DNA from: Neorhizobium galegae
GTDB taxonomy: Bacteria; Pseudomonadota; Alphaproteobacteria; Rhizobiales; Rhizobiaceae
Direction: 5' to 3'
DNA: 64,000 bases
NCBI RefSeq assembly: GCF_021391675.1
Contig: NZ_CP090097.1
Span: 1-64,000 of the forward strand
In this document: positions 18,755 through 27,097 of the stretch, piece after piece
Position numbering within the stretch: position 1 is the stretch's first letter
Layout: every line of letters begins with the position of its first letter
Translations under genes and position numbers: made by a program
Notes under the pieces: generated by a model
The model's database searches: none
What the model was told of the DNA's origin: nothing
The model's input: the letters and a program-made list of their open reading frames with translations, nothing else

Positions 18755-18963
18755 TCGCGCGGGGGTGAGCATTGCGCTTGCCTGGCCGCACCTTCGCGGT
18801 CAGCGAGACCTGCTATCGTTACAGCGCCCAGCTGAACGACAAGAACGAGCAGAGGAGGCGCAGGGAATTCGCCACGCAGTGGCTATAGATCGACAACAGC
18901 GAACGGCCCGATATGGCCATTGGTGGCAAAGCACCCGTAAAGAAACTGAAAATGGTTGCGTGA
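18755..18963 (+). pseudogene. IS3-family OrfB fragment with internal deletion
   Basis: FAVSETCYRYSAQLNDKNE, the N-terminal part of an IS3-type OrfB, is joined after a short degenerate stretch to ERPDMAIGGKAPVKKLKMVA, the typical end of the same protein. The catalytic middle is deleted. Confidence 0.6.
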
Positions 18964-18997
18964 CTTCTGCTGACGAGCCCCGTTAAAAACGGGAGTA

Positions 18998-20029
18998 TCA
19001 CCCTTTCTCTTCAAAATACGCTTCAAATGCGTTACTTATAAAGTTGTAGAACTTCGCATCGCTTGTAACCTCGTATTTTTTCTTTAGATCAGCGTCCGTT
19101 ATGCAATCCCATATTTCTTTGTGTAAATCCTTCTTGGATAGGCGATTTATTGGAAATCCAAGTGCGAATTTCTCGCTTTTTTGCATCGACGCTATGAGAA
19201 TGCGCCTGCTTAAAGATAACGAACGAAGCGCCTTTGTATCCGTCCTCCAAGCTCGATACTGTGAACCCACCGAACTAAATTTCTCCAGGATTTCGGACCC
19301 GAGAAAAAATATTTGAACATAGACCGGTGCACTTCCAACATAGAGAATTGCTCTACCATTGCCTCCCTGACGGAAACTTGCGAAGGGCCATTCATCAGGG
19401 CGAATTTTGCGGCCTGGATCCTCCTCTGAAACCATTCCCCACGAACAAATCTGGTCGGCAGCGAGAAGTTCCTTCACTTCCTGGAACCATTCGTGGAATT
19501 TGGGGAATGCGCATAGTTCGCCATCGAAATCGTAATAGCTGTCGAACAAGCTTGTCTTGGTGAGAGATACCTTACTGTAGCCCTTCGCGTGTATCGACCC
19601 GGGTTTAAAAAGCCGCGATGGAGCCGCCCGACTTAGTAAATCTGCCGTACCCGAATGATAGCGGCCAGGCATGTTCCGCACCCAGATCGCTGACGACTGA
19701 CAACTTTCGAAATGATGACGAATTACTCTCGTTGGGTCTTTAGTGGCAATCCATGTTGCCACCATCTCCGGCGTCCAGAGGTCAGGAAGCCCATCAAATG
19801 AGATCTTAGCGGGCACAGACGCAAAAGGGGCTAACCCGAACTTTTTGGCTCGACGCTCGGCTTTCTCCGGCGTCAGTCGGCCCATAAGCACCCCTAGTTC
19901 GATCATATCGCGAAGTTTTTCAAACCTAACTTCTCGTGGATATTTTGGAAATCGAGGTCCATCGTTTTTAGGCTCTAAGTCTTTTTTCTTTACCGGCCTC
20001 GCCATCATCGCAGTCAAGTCAGTAGTCAT
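18998..20029 (-). CDS. Hypothetical protein, divergent from a DNA methyltransferase
   Basis: 343 residues from the ATG at 20029, which has GAGGTGAAC immediately upstream. No family is recognised. Visible parts: a charged N-terminus, a LPDLWTPEMVATWIATKDPT block (about 95-115) of a kind common in alphaproteobacterial plasmid proteins, and a Lys-rich C-terminal helix region. Composition is AT-richer than the neighbours, suggesting recent transfer. Being back-to-back with the methyltransferase, a restriction partner is possible, but no PD-(D/E)XK, HNH or GIY motif is evident. Confidence 0.7.
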   Translation of the reverse strand: MTTDLTAMMARPVKKKDLEPKNDGPRFPKYPREVRFEKLRDMIELGVLMGRLTPEKAERRAKKFGLAPFASVPAKISFDGLPDLWTPEMVATWIATKDPTRVIRHHFESCQSSAIWVRNMPGRYHSGTADLLSRAAPSRLFKPGSIHAKGYSKVSLTKTSLFDSYYDFDGELCAFPKFHEWFQEVKELLAADQICSWGMVSEEDPGRKIRPDEWPFASFRQGGNGRAILYVGSAPVYVQIFFLGSEILEKFSSVGSQYRAWRTDTKALRSLSLSRRILIASMQKSEKFALGFPINRLSKKDLHKEIWDCITDADLKKKYEVTSDAKFYNFISNAFEAYFEEKG

Positions 20030-20264
20030 GTTCACCTCACTAGCTTTAGAGGTCGGTATAAGGTCCACAGTCTAACAAGACACAAAAAGAGCTGCTTAGC
20101 CAAACCTTAAACCTCCTCGTGTGAAACGATATAAGAGATGTTACTGTTTGGTTTAATCTAAACATATCAGATGCTTGGATGTGTATTGTCGATGTAAACG
20201 TTGTGCATAGATCGAGGGGTCGTATCGGTGCTTTAAAGTGGCACAAGCACATTGGAGCCCTTTG

Positions 20265-21200
20265 ATGCCGACACAACGCCCCAAACACACCATCGGACTG
20301 ACGACATCTACAATGCCGATCCCGGCAATTAGCCATCACTCGAGGAAAGCGGCCTCGCGAGCAAATGATGGAGAAACCCTCCTTGCGACCAGCAAGCCGA
20401 ACGCTTCGTTTGTCCATGGACTTTGCGACATCCGCCACGGCCAGGCCAAAGATGTCCTGACCCGGCTTCCGAGCGGGACTGTCGATTTGATCTTCACAAG
20501 CCCGCCCTACAACATTGGCAAGTCTTACGAGCGCTCAACGTCGTTGGCTGCATATCTCGAACAGATGAACCCTATCATCCGCGAATGCCATCGCGTGTTG
20601 TCGGACCATGGATCGATGTGCTGGCAGCTCGGAAACTATGTTCATGCCGGTGAAGTGCTTCCGCTCGATCTCGAATTCGTCGCGATGTTTCGCGCGCTTG
20701 GCATGAAAGTGCGCAACCGCGTTGTATGGACATTCGGACATGGTCTGCACTGCTCGCACCGTCTTTCGGGTCGCTACGAGACGATCGTGTGGGTTACCAA
20801 ATCTGACACCTATCAGTTTGATCTGGATGCGATCCGGGTAGCGCAGAAGTATCCGGGAAAGCGTCACTTCAAGGGACCGAAGAAGGGGCAGCTGAGCGGA
20901 AATCCACTCGGCAAGAATCCCGGCGACGTCTGGGATATCCCGAATGTCAAACACAACCATCCCGAAAAAACCGCGCACCCGTGCCAGTTCCCGGAGGCAC
21001 TCGTCGAACGCTTTGTGCGTGCCCTGACGGCGCCGGGCGACCTGGTTCTCGATCCGTTCGCGGGGGCCGGCACGGTGGGTGCAGTCTGCAACCGTCATGC
21101 ACGCCACTCGCTCCTGATCGAGAAGGAGCGCGCCTATGTGAACATCGCACGGCAGCGTCTCGATGAGGCGGCGGTGCGTGAGATCGGGCAGCACGGCTAG
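20265..21200 (+). CDS. Beta-class DNA methyltransferase (N6-adenine or N4-cytosine)
   Basis: About 311 residues from ATG 20265 (GGAG 8 nt upstream; a GTG at 20238 also fits). The catalytic motif IV TSPPYNIG comes first (DLIFTSPPYNIGKSY) and the AdoMet motif I comes last (LVLDPFAGAGTVGAVCNRHA): the beta-class order. A HPCQFPEALVERFV segment precedes motif I as in CcrM/M.HinfI-like and SPPY enzymes. TSPPY is more usual for N4-cytosine enzymes, DPPY for adenine. Specificity cannot be read; no endonuclease is identified next to it. Confidence 0.85.
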   Translation: MPTQRPKHTIGLTTSTMPIPAISHHSRKAASRANDGETLLATSKPNASFVHGLCDIRHGQAKDVLTRLPSGTVDLIFTSPPYNIGKSYERSTSLAAYLEQMNPIIRECHRVLSDHGSMCWQLGNYVHAGEVLPLDLEFVAMFRALGMKVRNRVVWTFGHGLHCSHRLSGRYETIVWVTKSDTYQFDLDAIRVAQKYPGKRHFKGPKKGQLSGNPLGKNPGDVWDIPNVKHNHPEKTAHPCQFPEALVERFVRALTAPGDLVLDPFAGAGTVGAVCNRHARHSLLIEKERAYVNIARQRLDEAAVREIGQHG

Positions 21201-21300
21201 TCGCCGGTGTAGCTCCGGCTCGCATCCGCGACGATCGAGCAGGTTTCCACCCAAAAAATTCCAACACTCTGTAGGGCATCGAAATGCCAAAGGAGGGTCT

Positions 21301-21858
21301 GTGACCAAGAACTTGACTGACACTACCTTGGAACTGTCCGCTGAACACCTGCAGGCCCTTCGTTGGAACCTGCACCCGGCGCCTGGTGCAACGCAGCATT
21401 CCACGGCGACCTTCCGGCCAGGCCAGTTCTCCAGGGGCTTGAAGGGGCGCGTGCTCGAAGTGTCTGCACATCATGGAATTCGACTCGTACCGATGTTTAG
21501 CCAACCCGCCGAGCACGCCGTGTACATCGCACTGCCAGCGTCTGGGACACTCGGTGATCTCCTGGCGACCATGTTTGTCAACATCGCACCTGACCTGCTT
21601 CTTCACAGCTTGCGCCATCTGCCGGGCTTCGATCCCGGTGCCGAGAGCTGGCAAGCGAAGGTAGACGCCAACCTCAACGCGTTCATCGACATGATCGAGT
21701 ATGGCGATCATTGCGAGGCTCTGGAATGGCTGCGCGACAGCTGGAACCGGGCATTCTCGCTCGGGCCTTATGGGCTCGCCAATTGCACCGCCCACACCTC
21801 TGGCCAGACGAGCTGGAAGGGCAAATCCAACAACGATACCGGAAAGGACAAGGCATGA
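21301..21858 (+). CDS. Hypothetical protein, first gene of a plasmid operon
   Basis: 185 residues from a GTG preceded by AAAGGAGGG, a near-perfect SD. Longer in-frame extensions upstream lack an SD. No family is recognised; it looks globular, with LPASGTLGDLLATMFVNIAP and a Trp-rich C-terminal helix (ALEWLRDSWNRAF). It ends in an ATGA overlap with the next gene, so the two are coupled. Confidence 0.65.
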   Translation: MTKNLTDTTLELSAEHLQALRWNLHPAPGATQHSTATFRPGQFSRGLKGRVLEVSAHHGIRLVPMFSQPAEHAVYIALPASGTLGDLLATMFVNIAPDLLLHSLRHLPGFDPGAESWQAKVDANLNAFIDMIEYGDHCEALEWLRDSWNRAFSLGPYGLANCTAHTSGQTSWKGKSNNDTGKDKA

Positions 21859-22310
21859 TCTTCTCTCCTGCAATCATGGCACTAGCAGACAAGGCTCACG
21901 GGGCCCCCGGCTCTTCCCGCAATCTGCTTGATGACACTTGCGGCCGTAAGGGGGACCTCTGCCTGGACGGCATGACACTGGTTGCTGACCCAAACGATAC
22001 ACTGCATTTGCGTATCGGGGCCGCAAACCCAGGCTCGATCGCGATCGGCTTGCCGGCGGGCACTATGATGTCGAACTTGCGCGTTGCGATGTGGTTGTAC
22101 CCGCTGCCGGCTCTCATCCTTTACATCCTGCGCCAGTCTCAGGTGTCCGGCAAAGCGCTCAGCGCGCATGAGGATGCGATGATCGCATCCTATCAGACCG
22201 CCTTTCTCGACTGCTTGGTCCGTGGCGACTGGGTCGCGCGACGTGCCGCATACATGCGGACCCAGGAGCATTGGCAGCGCCGCTGCATGACCGAAGCCGG
22301 TCCGTCATGA
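21855..22310 (+). CDS. Hypothetical protein coupled to the preceding gene
   Basis: 151 residues beginning MIFSPAIMALADKAHGAPGS. The start is set by the ATGA overlap with the gene at 21301. One hydrophobic stretch (MWLYPLPALILYILR, about 77-91) could be a membrane or amphipathic helix. No family recognised. Confidence 0.6.
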   Translation: MIFSPAIMALADKAHGAPGSSRNLLDDTCGRKGDLCLDGMTLVADPNDTLHLRIGAANPGSIAIGLPAGTMMSNLRVAMWLYPLPALILYILRQSQVSGKALSAHEDAMIASYQTAFLDCLVRGDWVARRAAYMRTQEHWQRRCMTEAGPS

Positions 22311-22485
22311 AGTGATCTCGTCGGCGCCCTGCTGCCACCGGCGTTAATACGCACGGCGGGGCAGGGTCTGACGATCCCCTCCAAAATCAATGCTTCATTT
22401 TGACGCCATCGCTCGCAGGAGGCGTCAGCGAGGAGCATTGCCCAATGCTTCGGCTACCCCAGCAATCGCATCAAGGGAGTTCCAG

Positions 22486-23583
22486 ATGCAGAAAACACAG
22501 AAGGCCAATAAGGCCAAGGCAAGCAAGACGGCAGAAACGTTCGTAGCACCGGAGGAGCACCGGCCGCTTCTGTCGGAGGTGAGCGGCTTCATCGCGTCTC
22601 TCGGCAGGCGGGACGCGGCAGAAGCGCTCGAGCTCGGCCGGCAGCTCATCCGCGTCAAGTCGGTGCTGCCGGAAAAGTCCTTCGGCAAGTGGCTGAAACT
22701 GGAGTGCGGGATGACAGTCCGCAACGCGTGGAACCACACGATCCGCGTCGAGGTCTTCACTGTGGAGCAGCAGGAGCTGCTGATCGCCGCAGCGGTAAAG
22801 CCGACCGTCATGACGACCATCGCGACGGCGGATGCGCCCGTGATCACGGAACTGCTCGGCCGGATCCTTTCGGGCGAGCAGTTCACCGTCAGCAAGGTCA
22901 AGCAGCGGATCAAGGGAGACACGCCGGCAAAGGCTGCAACAGAAGGCGGCGGCGCTACCGGCCTTCGCCGTGCCGTCGACTACAGGGTGAAGGTGGATCT
23001 GGAGGTGATCAACAAGCTCGTCAAGCGTTCGCTGAAGGCTGTCGAACTGATCGTCGCCGACATCCGCAAGGGCAAGCACGTCCCGAAAACCAGGCTTGCA
23101 ACAGCGCTCGAAGCCGACTGCCAGAGGTCGGGCATTCTGCTGAGTGCCGTGATCTCGCCACGCGGCTCAGACGCTCCGCTTCCGGTCGAATGGGAAAAGG
23201 CACGGCGGATCATCGCCCGTCTCGGGGATTCCCCGCGCTACCCCGGCCGCGAAGAGTTCCACGACTGGGTCGTCGACGAGGCACTGCCGGCTCTGCGTTT
23301 CGTGGTTCTCGGCGAAGCGTTCCCCGGCACTGCCGGCTTGATCGGTCAGGCCGCAGTGGACATTGCGGATGAGGGCGAAAATGATACCGCGGAGCATGAC
23401 GCTGATCAGGCGACTTCAGCCGTCGCAGACGAGCCTCTGAACGAGGAGATCGATGGTGGGGCAGGGGACCATGCAAAGGAGGTACCGGCGAGAACGCGTA
23501 TCGCCAAGGTGCCCTCCATCGCACCCGTCGAGATGTCCGCGCCGGAGCCTGAAGTTCAGACCGAAGGTGCCGCAAATGTCTGA
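22486..23583 (+). CDS. DUF3102-like plasmid protein
   Basis: 365 residues from ATG 22486 (AAGGGAG upstream). Residues about 25-80 (EALELGRQLIRVKSVLPEKS, FGKWLKLECGMTVRNAWNH) match the DUF3102 pattern 'G..L...K..L....F..WL....g.s.rtA'. These proteins occur on plasmids and phages and may bind DNA. The middle has a long helical region (KVDLEVINKLVKRSLKAVEL), and the last ~80 residues are acidic and low-complexity. Confidence 0.65.
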   Translation: MQKTQKANKAKASKTAETFVAPEEHRPLLSEVSGFIASLGRRDAAEALELGRQLIRVKSVLPEKSFGKWLKLECGMTVRNAWNHTIRVEVFTVEQQELLIAAAVKPTVMTTIATADAPVITELLGRILSGEQFTVSKVKQRIKGDTPAKAATEGGGATGLRRAVDYRVKVDLEVINKLVKRSLKAVELIVADIRKGKHVPKTRLATALEADCQRSGILLSAVISPRGSDAPLPVEWEKARRIIARLGDSPRYPGREEFHDWVVDEALPALRFVVLGEAFPGTAGLIGQAAVDIADEGENDTAEHDADQATSAVADEPLNEEIDGGAGDHAKEVPARTRIAKVPSIAPVEMSAPEPEVQTEGAANV

Positions 23584-23731
23584 TGGGAGGAAGAAGAAGA
23601 CCGCCGGCGCAGTGTCGCCGGCGGGACGAGGAGCCCGCATGCCGAGACGCGAGCCTGCCCCAAGGCGTCGTCTCGCGGGCACAAAGCCTCAGAGCACCAT
23701 GGCGAGTGGAACACGCTGAACCGCTGGGACA

Positions 23732-23910
23732 AAATGATCCTGGTGCTTTCCTACCTCGGCGACGTCGATCACTGGCATGGCCCACAAGGCTTCCACAAGA
23801 TGTTCGTCGAACACGCGCAGACAGCGATGCGCTGGGCCCTTGCGGAAAGCCGCTCGCAGGCCGCCGCGCACGGAAAAGCGAAAACCCGAAAGCGGGCCAA
23901 GTCGGCTTGA
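23732..23910 (+). CDS. Possible small protein, start uncertain
   Basis: The frame MILVLSYLGDVDHWHGPQGF, then HKMFVEHAQTAMRWALAESR and a basic tail (KTRKRAKSA), has coding-like composition. It extends upstream in frame to the stop of the previous gene without an ATG. An ATG at 23577 in another frame could reach it only by a frameshift. Confidence 0.35.
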
Positions 23911-23982
23911 TCCACCAGACTGCCGACGATCTCTCGTCGGCAGATCAACCTCCACTTGGCCGAAACACTTGAAGGATATGCA

Positions 23983-25047
23983 ATGACCGTCACCATCAAC
24001 TTTGAAATTCCCGTCGCCACCACGGGCTATCCGCGGCGGGCGCGAAACCGGAAGATCATCACCGCCAATCTCACCAAAGAGATCGACGTTGCGATTATCG
24101 ACGCCGACGAAGCACCAATTGCTGCGACCCTACCCGATGGTGAAATGCGTGTGCTGAATGGCGAGTTTTTCCAAAGTGCAGGCGACGTGCCACAAGCAGG
24201 CGCAAGACTACACATTCACCCATATCCTTCAAACCGCGCACTGATCAACGTCACCGACTATTGGCAGGTTCATCGCGACCTGTGGCACACTGTGGGATGC
24301 CATGGGGACATCGATCTGAAACATCCTGCTAATATTCTTGATCTGCCAGGTTTCGGCATCCGGAAACTCGATAACGATATCGCCCAAAGTCAACTCGATA
24401 CCTTCGCTGACCGCAGTGATCGTCTGATCGTGGTCGACAACATATTGTATTGTAAAACGAAGCGACCTCTGCTTTCCATCAACCGGAGACACCATTACGC
24501 GAAGACGTTGACGATTGATCTGGTTTCCGACGACAACGCATTGCTACGTGACATCATCAACGGCAATCGCAACAGCTTTGGTATCTACTCGCTGGCAGAT
24601 CACGAACTTGCTATCGCGCGGAGTCGAGATCTGTCAGAGACCTGTGGGCATCAACGCGATTTCGAGCACGACTGCGTCCTTGTACATAGACCTGATCTGT
24701 TCGACACCGATACTATGGCGCTGAATGCCGCAATCTTCGCACACCGTTTTCTCGGCAATTTCTTTGACACGCGCATGTCAAAGGCCGACCGGGATGGTCT
24801 TGCTGATCTCGTCAACCTCGGAACAGATCGGATGCGCCAGGTTCTGGGGCTCGCCGACGCCTTGAAATCCTATCGCGAAAATGGCCTCGCCGCGTGGTTG
24901 ATCAATGCGACTGCCGATGTCGTCGAGCAACCGGATACAGATCCGTTCTGGACCGCCCATCCAGCGGAGTTGATCGAGCACCGAGATTTTGTTCGGGCAT
25001 GCATGGATCGCGAGACGGTGATGCTCGAGTTCGGATCTGCTGGCTGA
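23983..25047 (+). CDS. Hypothetical protein, last gene of the 21.3-25.0 kb operon
   Basis: 354 residues from ATG 23983 (GAAGGA SD). No family recognised. Predominantly alpha/beta with many His/Asp residues (RLHIHPYPSNRALINVTDYW, DLWHTVGCHGDID). Possible catalytic residues are not assignable. Two strong hairpins follow the stop, the second with a T-run, so the operon ends here. Confidence 0.65.
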   Translation: MTVTINFEIPVATTGYPRRARNRKIITANLTKEIDVAIIDADEAPIAATLPDGEMRVLNGEFFQSAGDVPQAGARLHIHPYPSNRALINVTDYWQVHRDLWHTVGCHGDIDLKHPANILDLPGFGIRKLDNDIAQSQLDTFADRSDRLIVVDNILYCKTKRPLLSINRRHHYAKTLTIDLVSDDNALLRDIINGNRNSFGIYSLADHELAIARSRDLSETCGHQRDFEHDCVLVHRPDLFDTDTMALNAAIFAHRFLGNFFDTRMSKADRDGLADLVNLGTDRMRQVLGLADALKSYRENGLAAWLINATADVVEQPDTDPFWTAHPAELIEHRDFVRACMDRETVMLEFGSAG

Positions 25048-25125
25048 CCGACCTGGATTGTGCATATCTCGAACCGGGTCCTTTCGCGACCGGCATGACG
25101 CGGTTTCAATTCTGTGGAGCAGCGC

Positions 25126-25149
25126 GACCTCGGTGCCGTAACCGAGGTC
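25126..25149. repeat. Perfect hairpin downstream of the unknown operon
   Basis: GACCTCGGT / ACCGAGGTC, 9-bp perfect arms with a 6-nt loop GCCGTA. No T-run; it may be an attenuator, an mRNA 3' stabiliser or a protein site. Confidence 0.6.
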
Positions 25150-25189
25150 GAAGATGCTCTGACCTGAGGTAACGACCATGCCGAATTTT

Positions 25190-25224
25190 ATGCCCGGATG
25201 CCCGCTCGGTGTCCGGGCATTTTC
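25190..25224 (+). terminator. Rho-independent terminator
   Basis: ATGCCCGGA (25190-25198) pairs with TCCGGGCAT (25212-25220) and is followed by TTTTC. It closes the transcription unit ending at 25047. Confidence 0.75.
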
Positions 25225-25689
25225 GTGCCACGTCCGCCGTTAACCATACCAGGGCTCTTTCTGTTCCGGATGCGTTCCACTGGCTTGCCGGGACCGGTTC
25301 TCCGGGCTATGTCGACAGGGTCTGCGGAAAAACGTGCTCCTGCAGACACTTAGCGGCCCCCGACGATGCTGGACACATCGAACGAGGGCCTGACCCGCAA
25401 CCTTGGTAAAAAGGATTGGGCTATGTCGACCCATAACTGCTTCGCTTCCGTTCCGGAAGCATCTCCGAATATTTCTCCTGTTGAAACCGATGCCACCGGG
25501 CTGCATACCGGATCGCACCGGTCAGCATCATCTGCGGCTGTGACACCCATCGCCACGCTCGAGCGCTGACTGCAGCCATCCGACCGGCTTTTCTGTCTGA
25601 TCGATTGTCGTGATCTATCTATGCGGAAATTATTTCCGCATTTGCAGACCTGTGCCCGGTTCCGGATCGTGTCATCCAAGGAGATTTCC
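25225..25689. other. Leader region of the PD-(D/E)XK/AAA/M41 operon
   Basis: No certain gene. A 48-codon frame (25423-25569, MSTHNCFASVPEASPNISPV, AAGGA upstream) is possible but of low confidence. The palindrome at 25621-25641 is the outstanding element. Confidence 0.4.
25621..25641. promoter_or_regulatory. Perfect 10-bp palindrome, probable operator
   Basis: ATGCGGAAAT-T-ATTTCCGCAT. It lies 50 bp before the start codon at 25690, suited to repressor control of the four-gene operon. Confidence 0.6.
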
Positions 25690-26640
25690 ATGACCACGAC
25701 ACCATCATCCGCCCCACTGCTTTCCAACACCACGCTCGCCCCATCACCGGCCTGCCTCTATCGTCACAGTGTCGATCCCGACGCGATGGCGAGCGTGTTC
25801 GAACAGCTGGTCGCCGAGGTCACATCGGCACTGTCGGCCGATGCGCTGGCCGGCGCCCTCGATGCCGGGATCGACAGCATGTCGGCCATCCTGCGCGCCA
25901 TTCCGATCCTTGAGGGAAAGGTGCTCGAACGCGGTATCAGCCTGATTGCAACGACCAATCCCGATCTGGTCGTACTGACCGACAATCTGCGTCTTCCCGT
26001 GACACCGGCCGCCATGCAGCTTGTCGAGAAGAATGCCGTGCATCTCTATCGCAGCCTGACGCTCGATGCCGATAGCGGCGGGCGCAGATCCTACACGCCG
26101 GATCTTTTGATCCTCAATCGTCCGACCAGGATTGCGCATGTGATCGATGTCAAGCGCAGCCTGTCGTCCTACGAGGTGTCGCGGATTGCAGCACTCAAGA
26201 GCCGTATGCTGGCAGCAGCCCTTGTCGTACCGGACTTGTTGTACAAGGAACACCGGCGTCTGGTGGCGGAAGATGTCCGCGTGGTGATCGTCAATGCCGA
26301 AAGCCAGAGGACGGATATCGATGGCGGCATCTGGCCGCTCAGTCACCTCGATCATCTGCTCGAGATCAACGGCGCCGGTGCAGCGATGACGCGACTGCGC
26401 GAACTGTTCCGCGAGAAGATCACCGGGAACTGGACAGGTGCACGACGACAGCTTCACGGCGCGCCAGATTTCCAGTCGGGCGAGGGCGGGCAGGGGACTG
26501 CCACAGCAGACGAAACCAATGAGCGAACATCGTTGGCCGCGTCCGGCGCCGCCAACGATGCTGATCCGGCAAAAGCTGCCGGGCACGCGACCATGCCGCG
26601 CATCGGCTTTGCGAAAGTTCCGGGCTCGGAGTTGCGGTAA
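25690..26640 (+). CDS. PD-(D/E)XK nuclease-like protein
   Basis: 316 residues, AAGGAG 7 nt before the ATG. Residues 136-160 read TPDLLILNRPTRIAHVIDVK with Pro137-Asp138 and Asp153-Val-Lys155, the spacing of a PD-(D/E)XK nuclease core. Glu75/Glu80 on a preceding helix could complete the site. The last ~60 residues are low-complexity and Ala/Gly-rich. Family not recognised; the fold call is motif-based. First gene of an operon with a small protein, an AAA ATPase and an M41 peptidase. Confidence 0.5.
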   Translation: MTTTPSSAPLLSNTTLAPSPACLYRHSVDPDAMASVFEQLVAEVTSALSADALAGALDAGIDSMSAILRAIPILEGKVLERGISLIATTNPDLVVLTDNLRLPVTPAAMQLVEKNAVHLYRSLTLDADSGGRRSYTPDLLILNRPTRIAHVIDVKRSLSSYEVSRIAALKSRMLAAALVVPDLLYKEHRRLVAEDVRVVIVNAESQRTDIDGGIWPLSHLDHLLEINGAGAAMTRLRELFREKITGNWTGARRQLHGAPDFQSGEGGQGTATADETNERTSLAASGAANDADPAKAAGHATMPRIGFAKVPGSELR

Positions 26641-26731
26641 CCGACGGCTGCGACCGCACCGGTCCATTCCTTCTTTTCCATCAGGCTTCAGCCGGGATGC
26701 AGACAGCGTCCGGCCAATGGGAGACGTCAAC

Positions 26732-27097
26732 GTGACGACACCGACCAACATCATCAAGTTTCCGGGCCAGCGACTTCGCCAGCCCCAGACCGCAAACACG
26801 TCTGGAGCCGAATACATCGCGGGTGTGACCTCCAATGCCGCTGCGATCGAATTCGCGGTCGGGGCTCTGGTCGAAACCGACGAAGACCGGGCACTGCATG
26901 TGGCGGCTGTGGTCGGCGCTTCGATCCGCTTTGCCCGCCGCCGCGGCATCAGCATGACCAGTCTGCCGACGCAACTGCGTCGCTGGTTGCTGCAGGAATG
27001 CGACCGTGGCGATGCTGCCGCGATCATGGTGCGCGAATGGCTGACCGGCAATGCCAGGTTTCTGGATCTGCCTGAGCTGAACGGGGAGGGCGCATGA
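26732..27097 (+). CDS. Small hypothetical protein in the AAA/M41 operon
   Basis: 121 residues from GTG 26732 (GGGAG 7 nt upstream); an ATG at 26717 is the alternative. After a basic N-terminus (TNIIKFPGQRLRQ) it is mostly helical (AAAIEFAVGALVETDEDRAL, TQLRRWLLQECDRGDAAAIM). It overlaps the ATPase start (ATGATGG) by 4 nt, so production is coupled. An adaptor role is only a guess. Confidence 0.6.
   Translation: MTTPTNIIKFPGQRLRQPQTANTSGAEYIAGVTSNAAAIEFAVGALVETDEDRALHVAAVVGASIRFARRRGISMTSLPTQLRRWLLQECDRGDAAAIMVREWLTGNARFLDLPELNGEGA

Noticed and set aside
20220..20245. GTGGCACAAGCACATTGG as a sigma54 promoter of the methyltransferase
   Set aside because: The -12 element is at the wrong spacing and no activator site is near.
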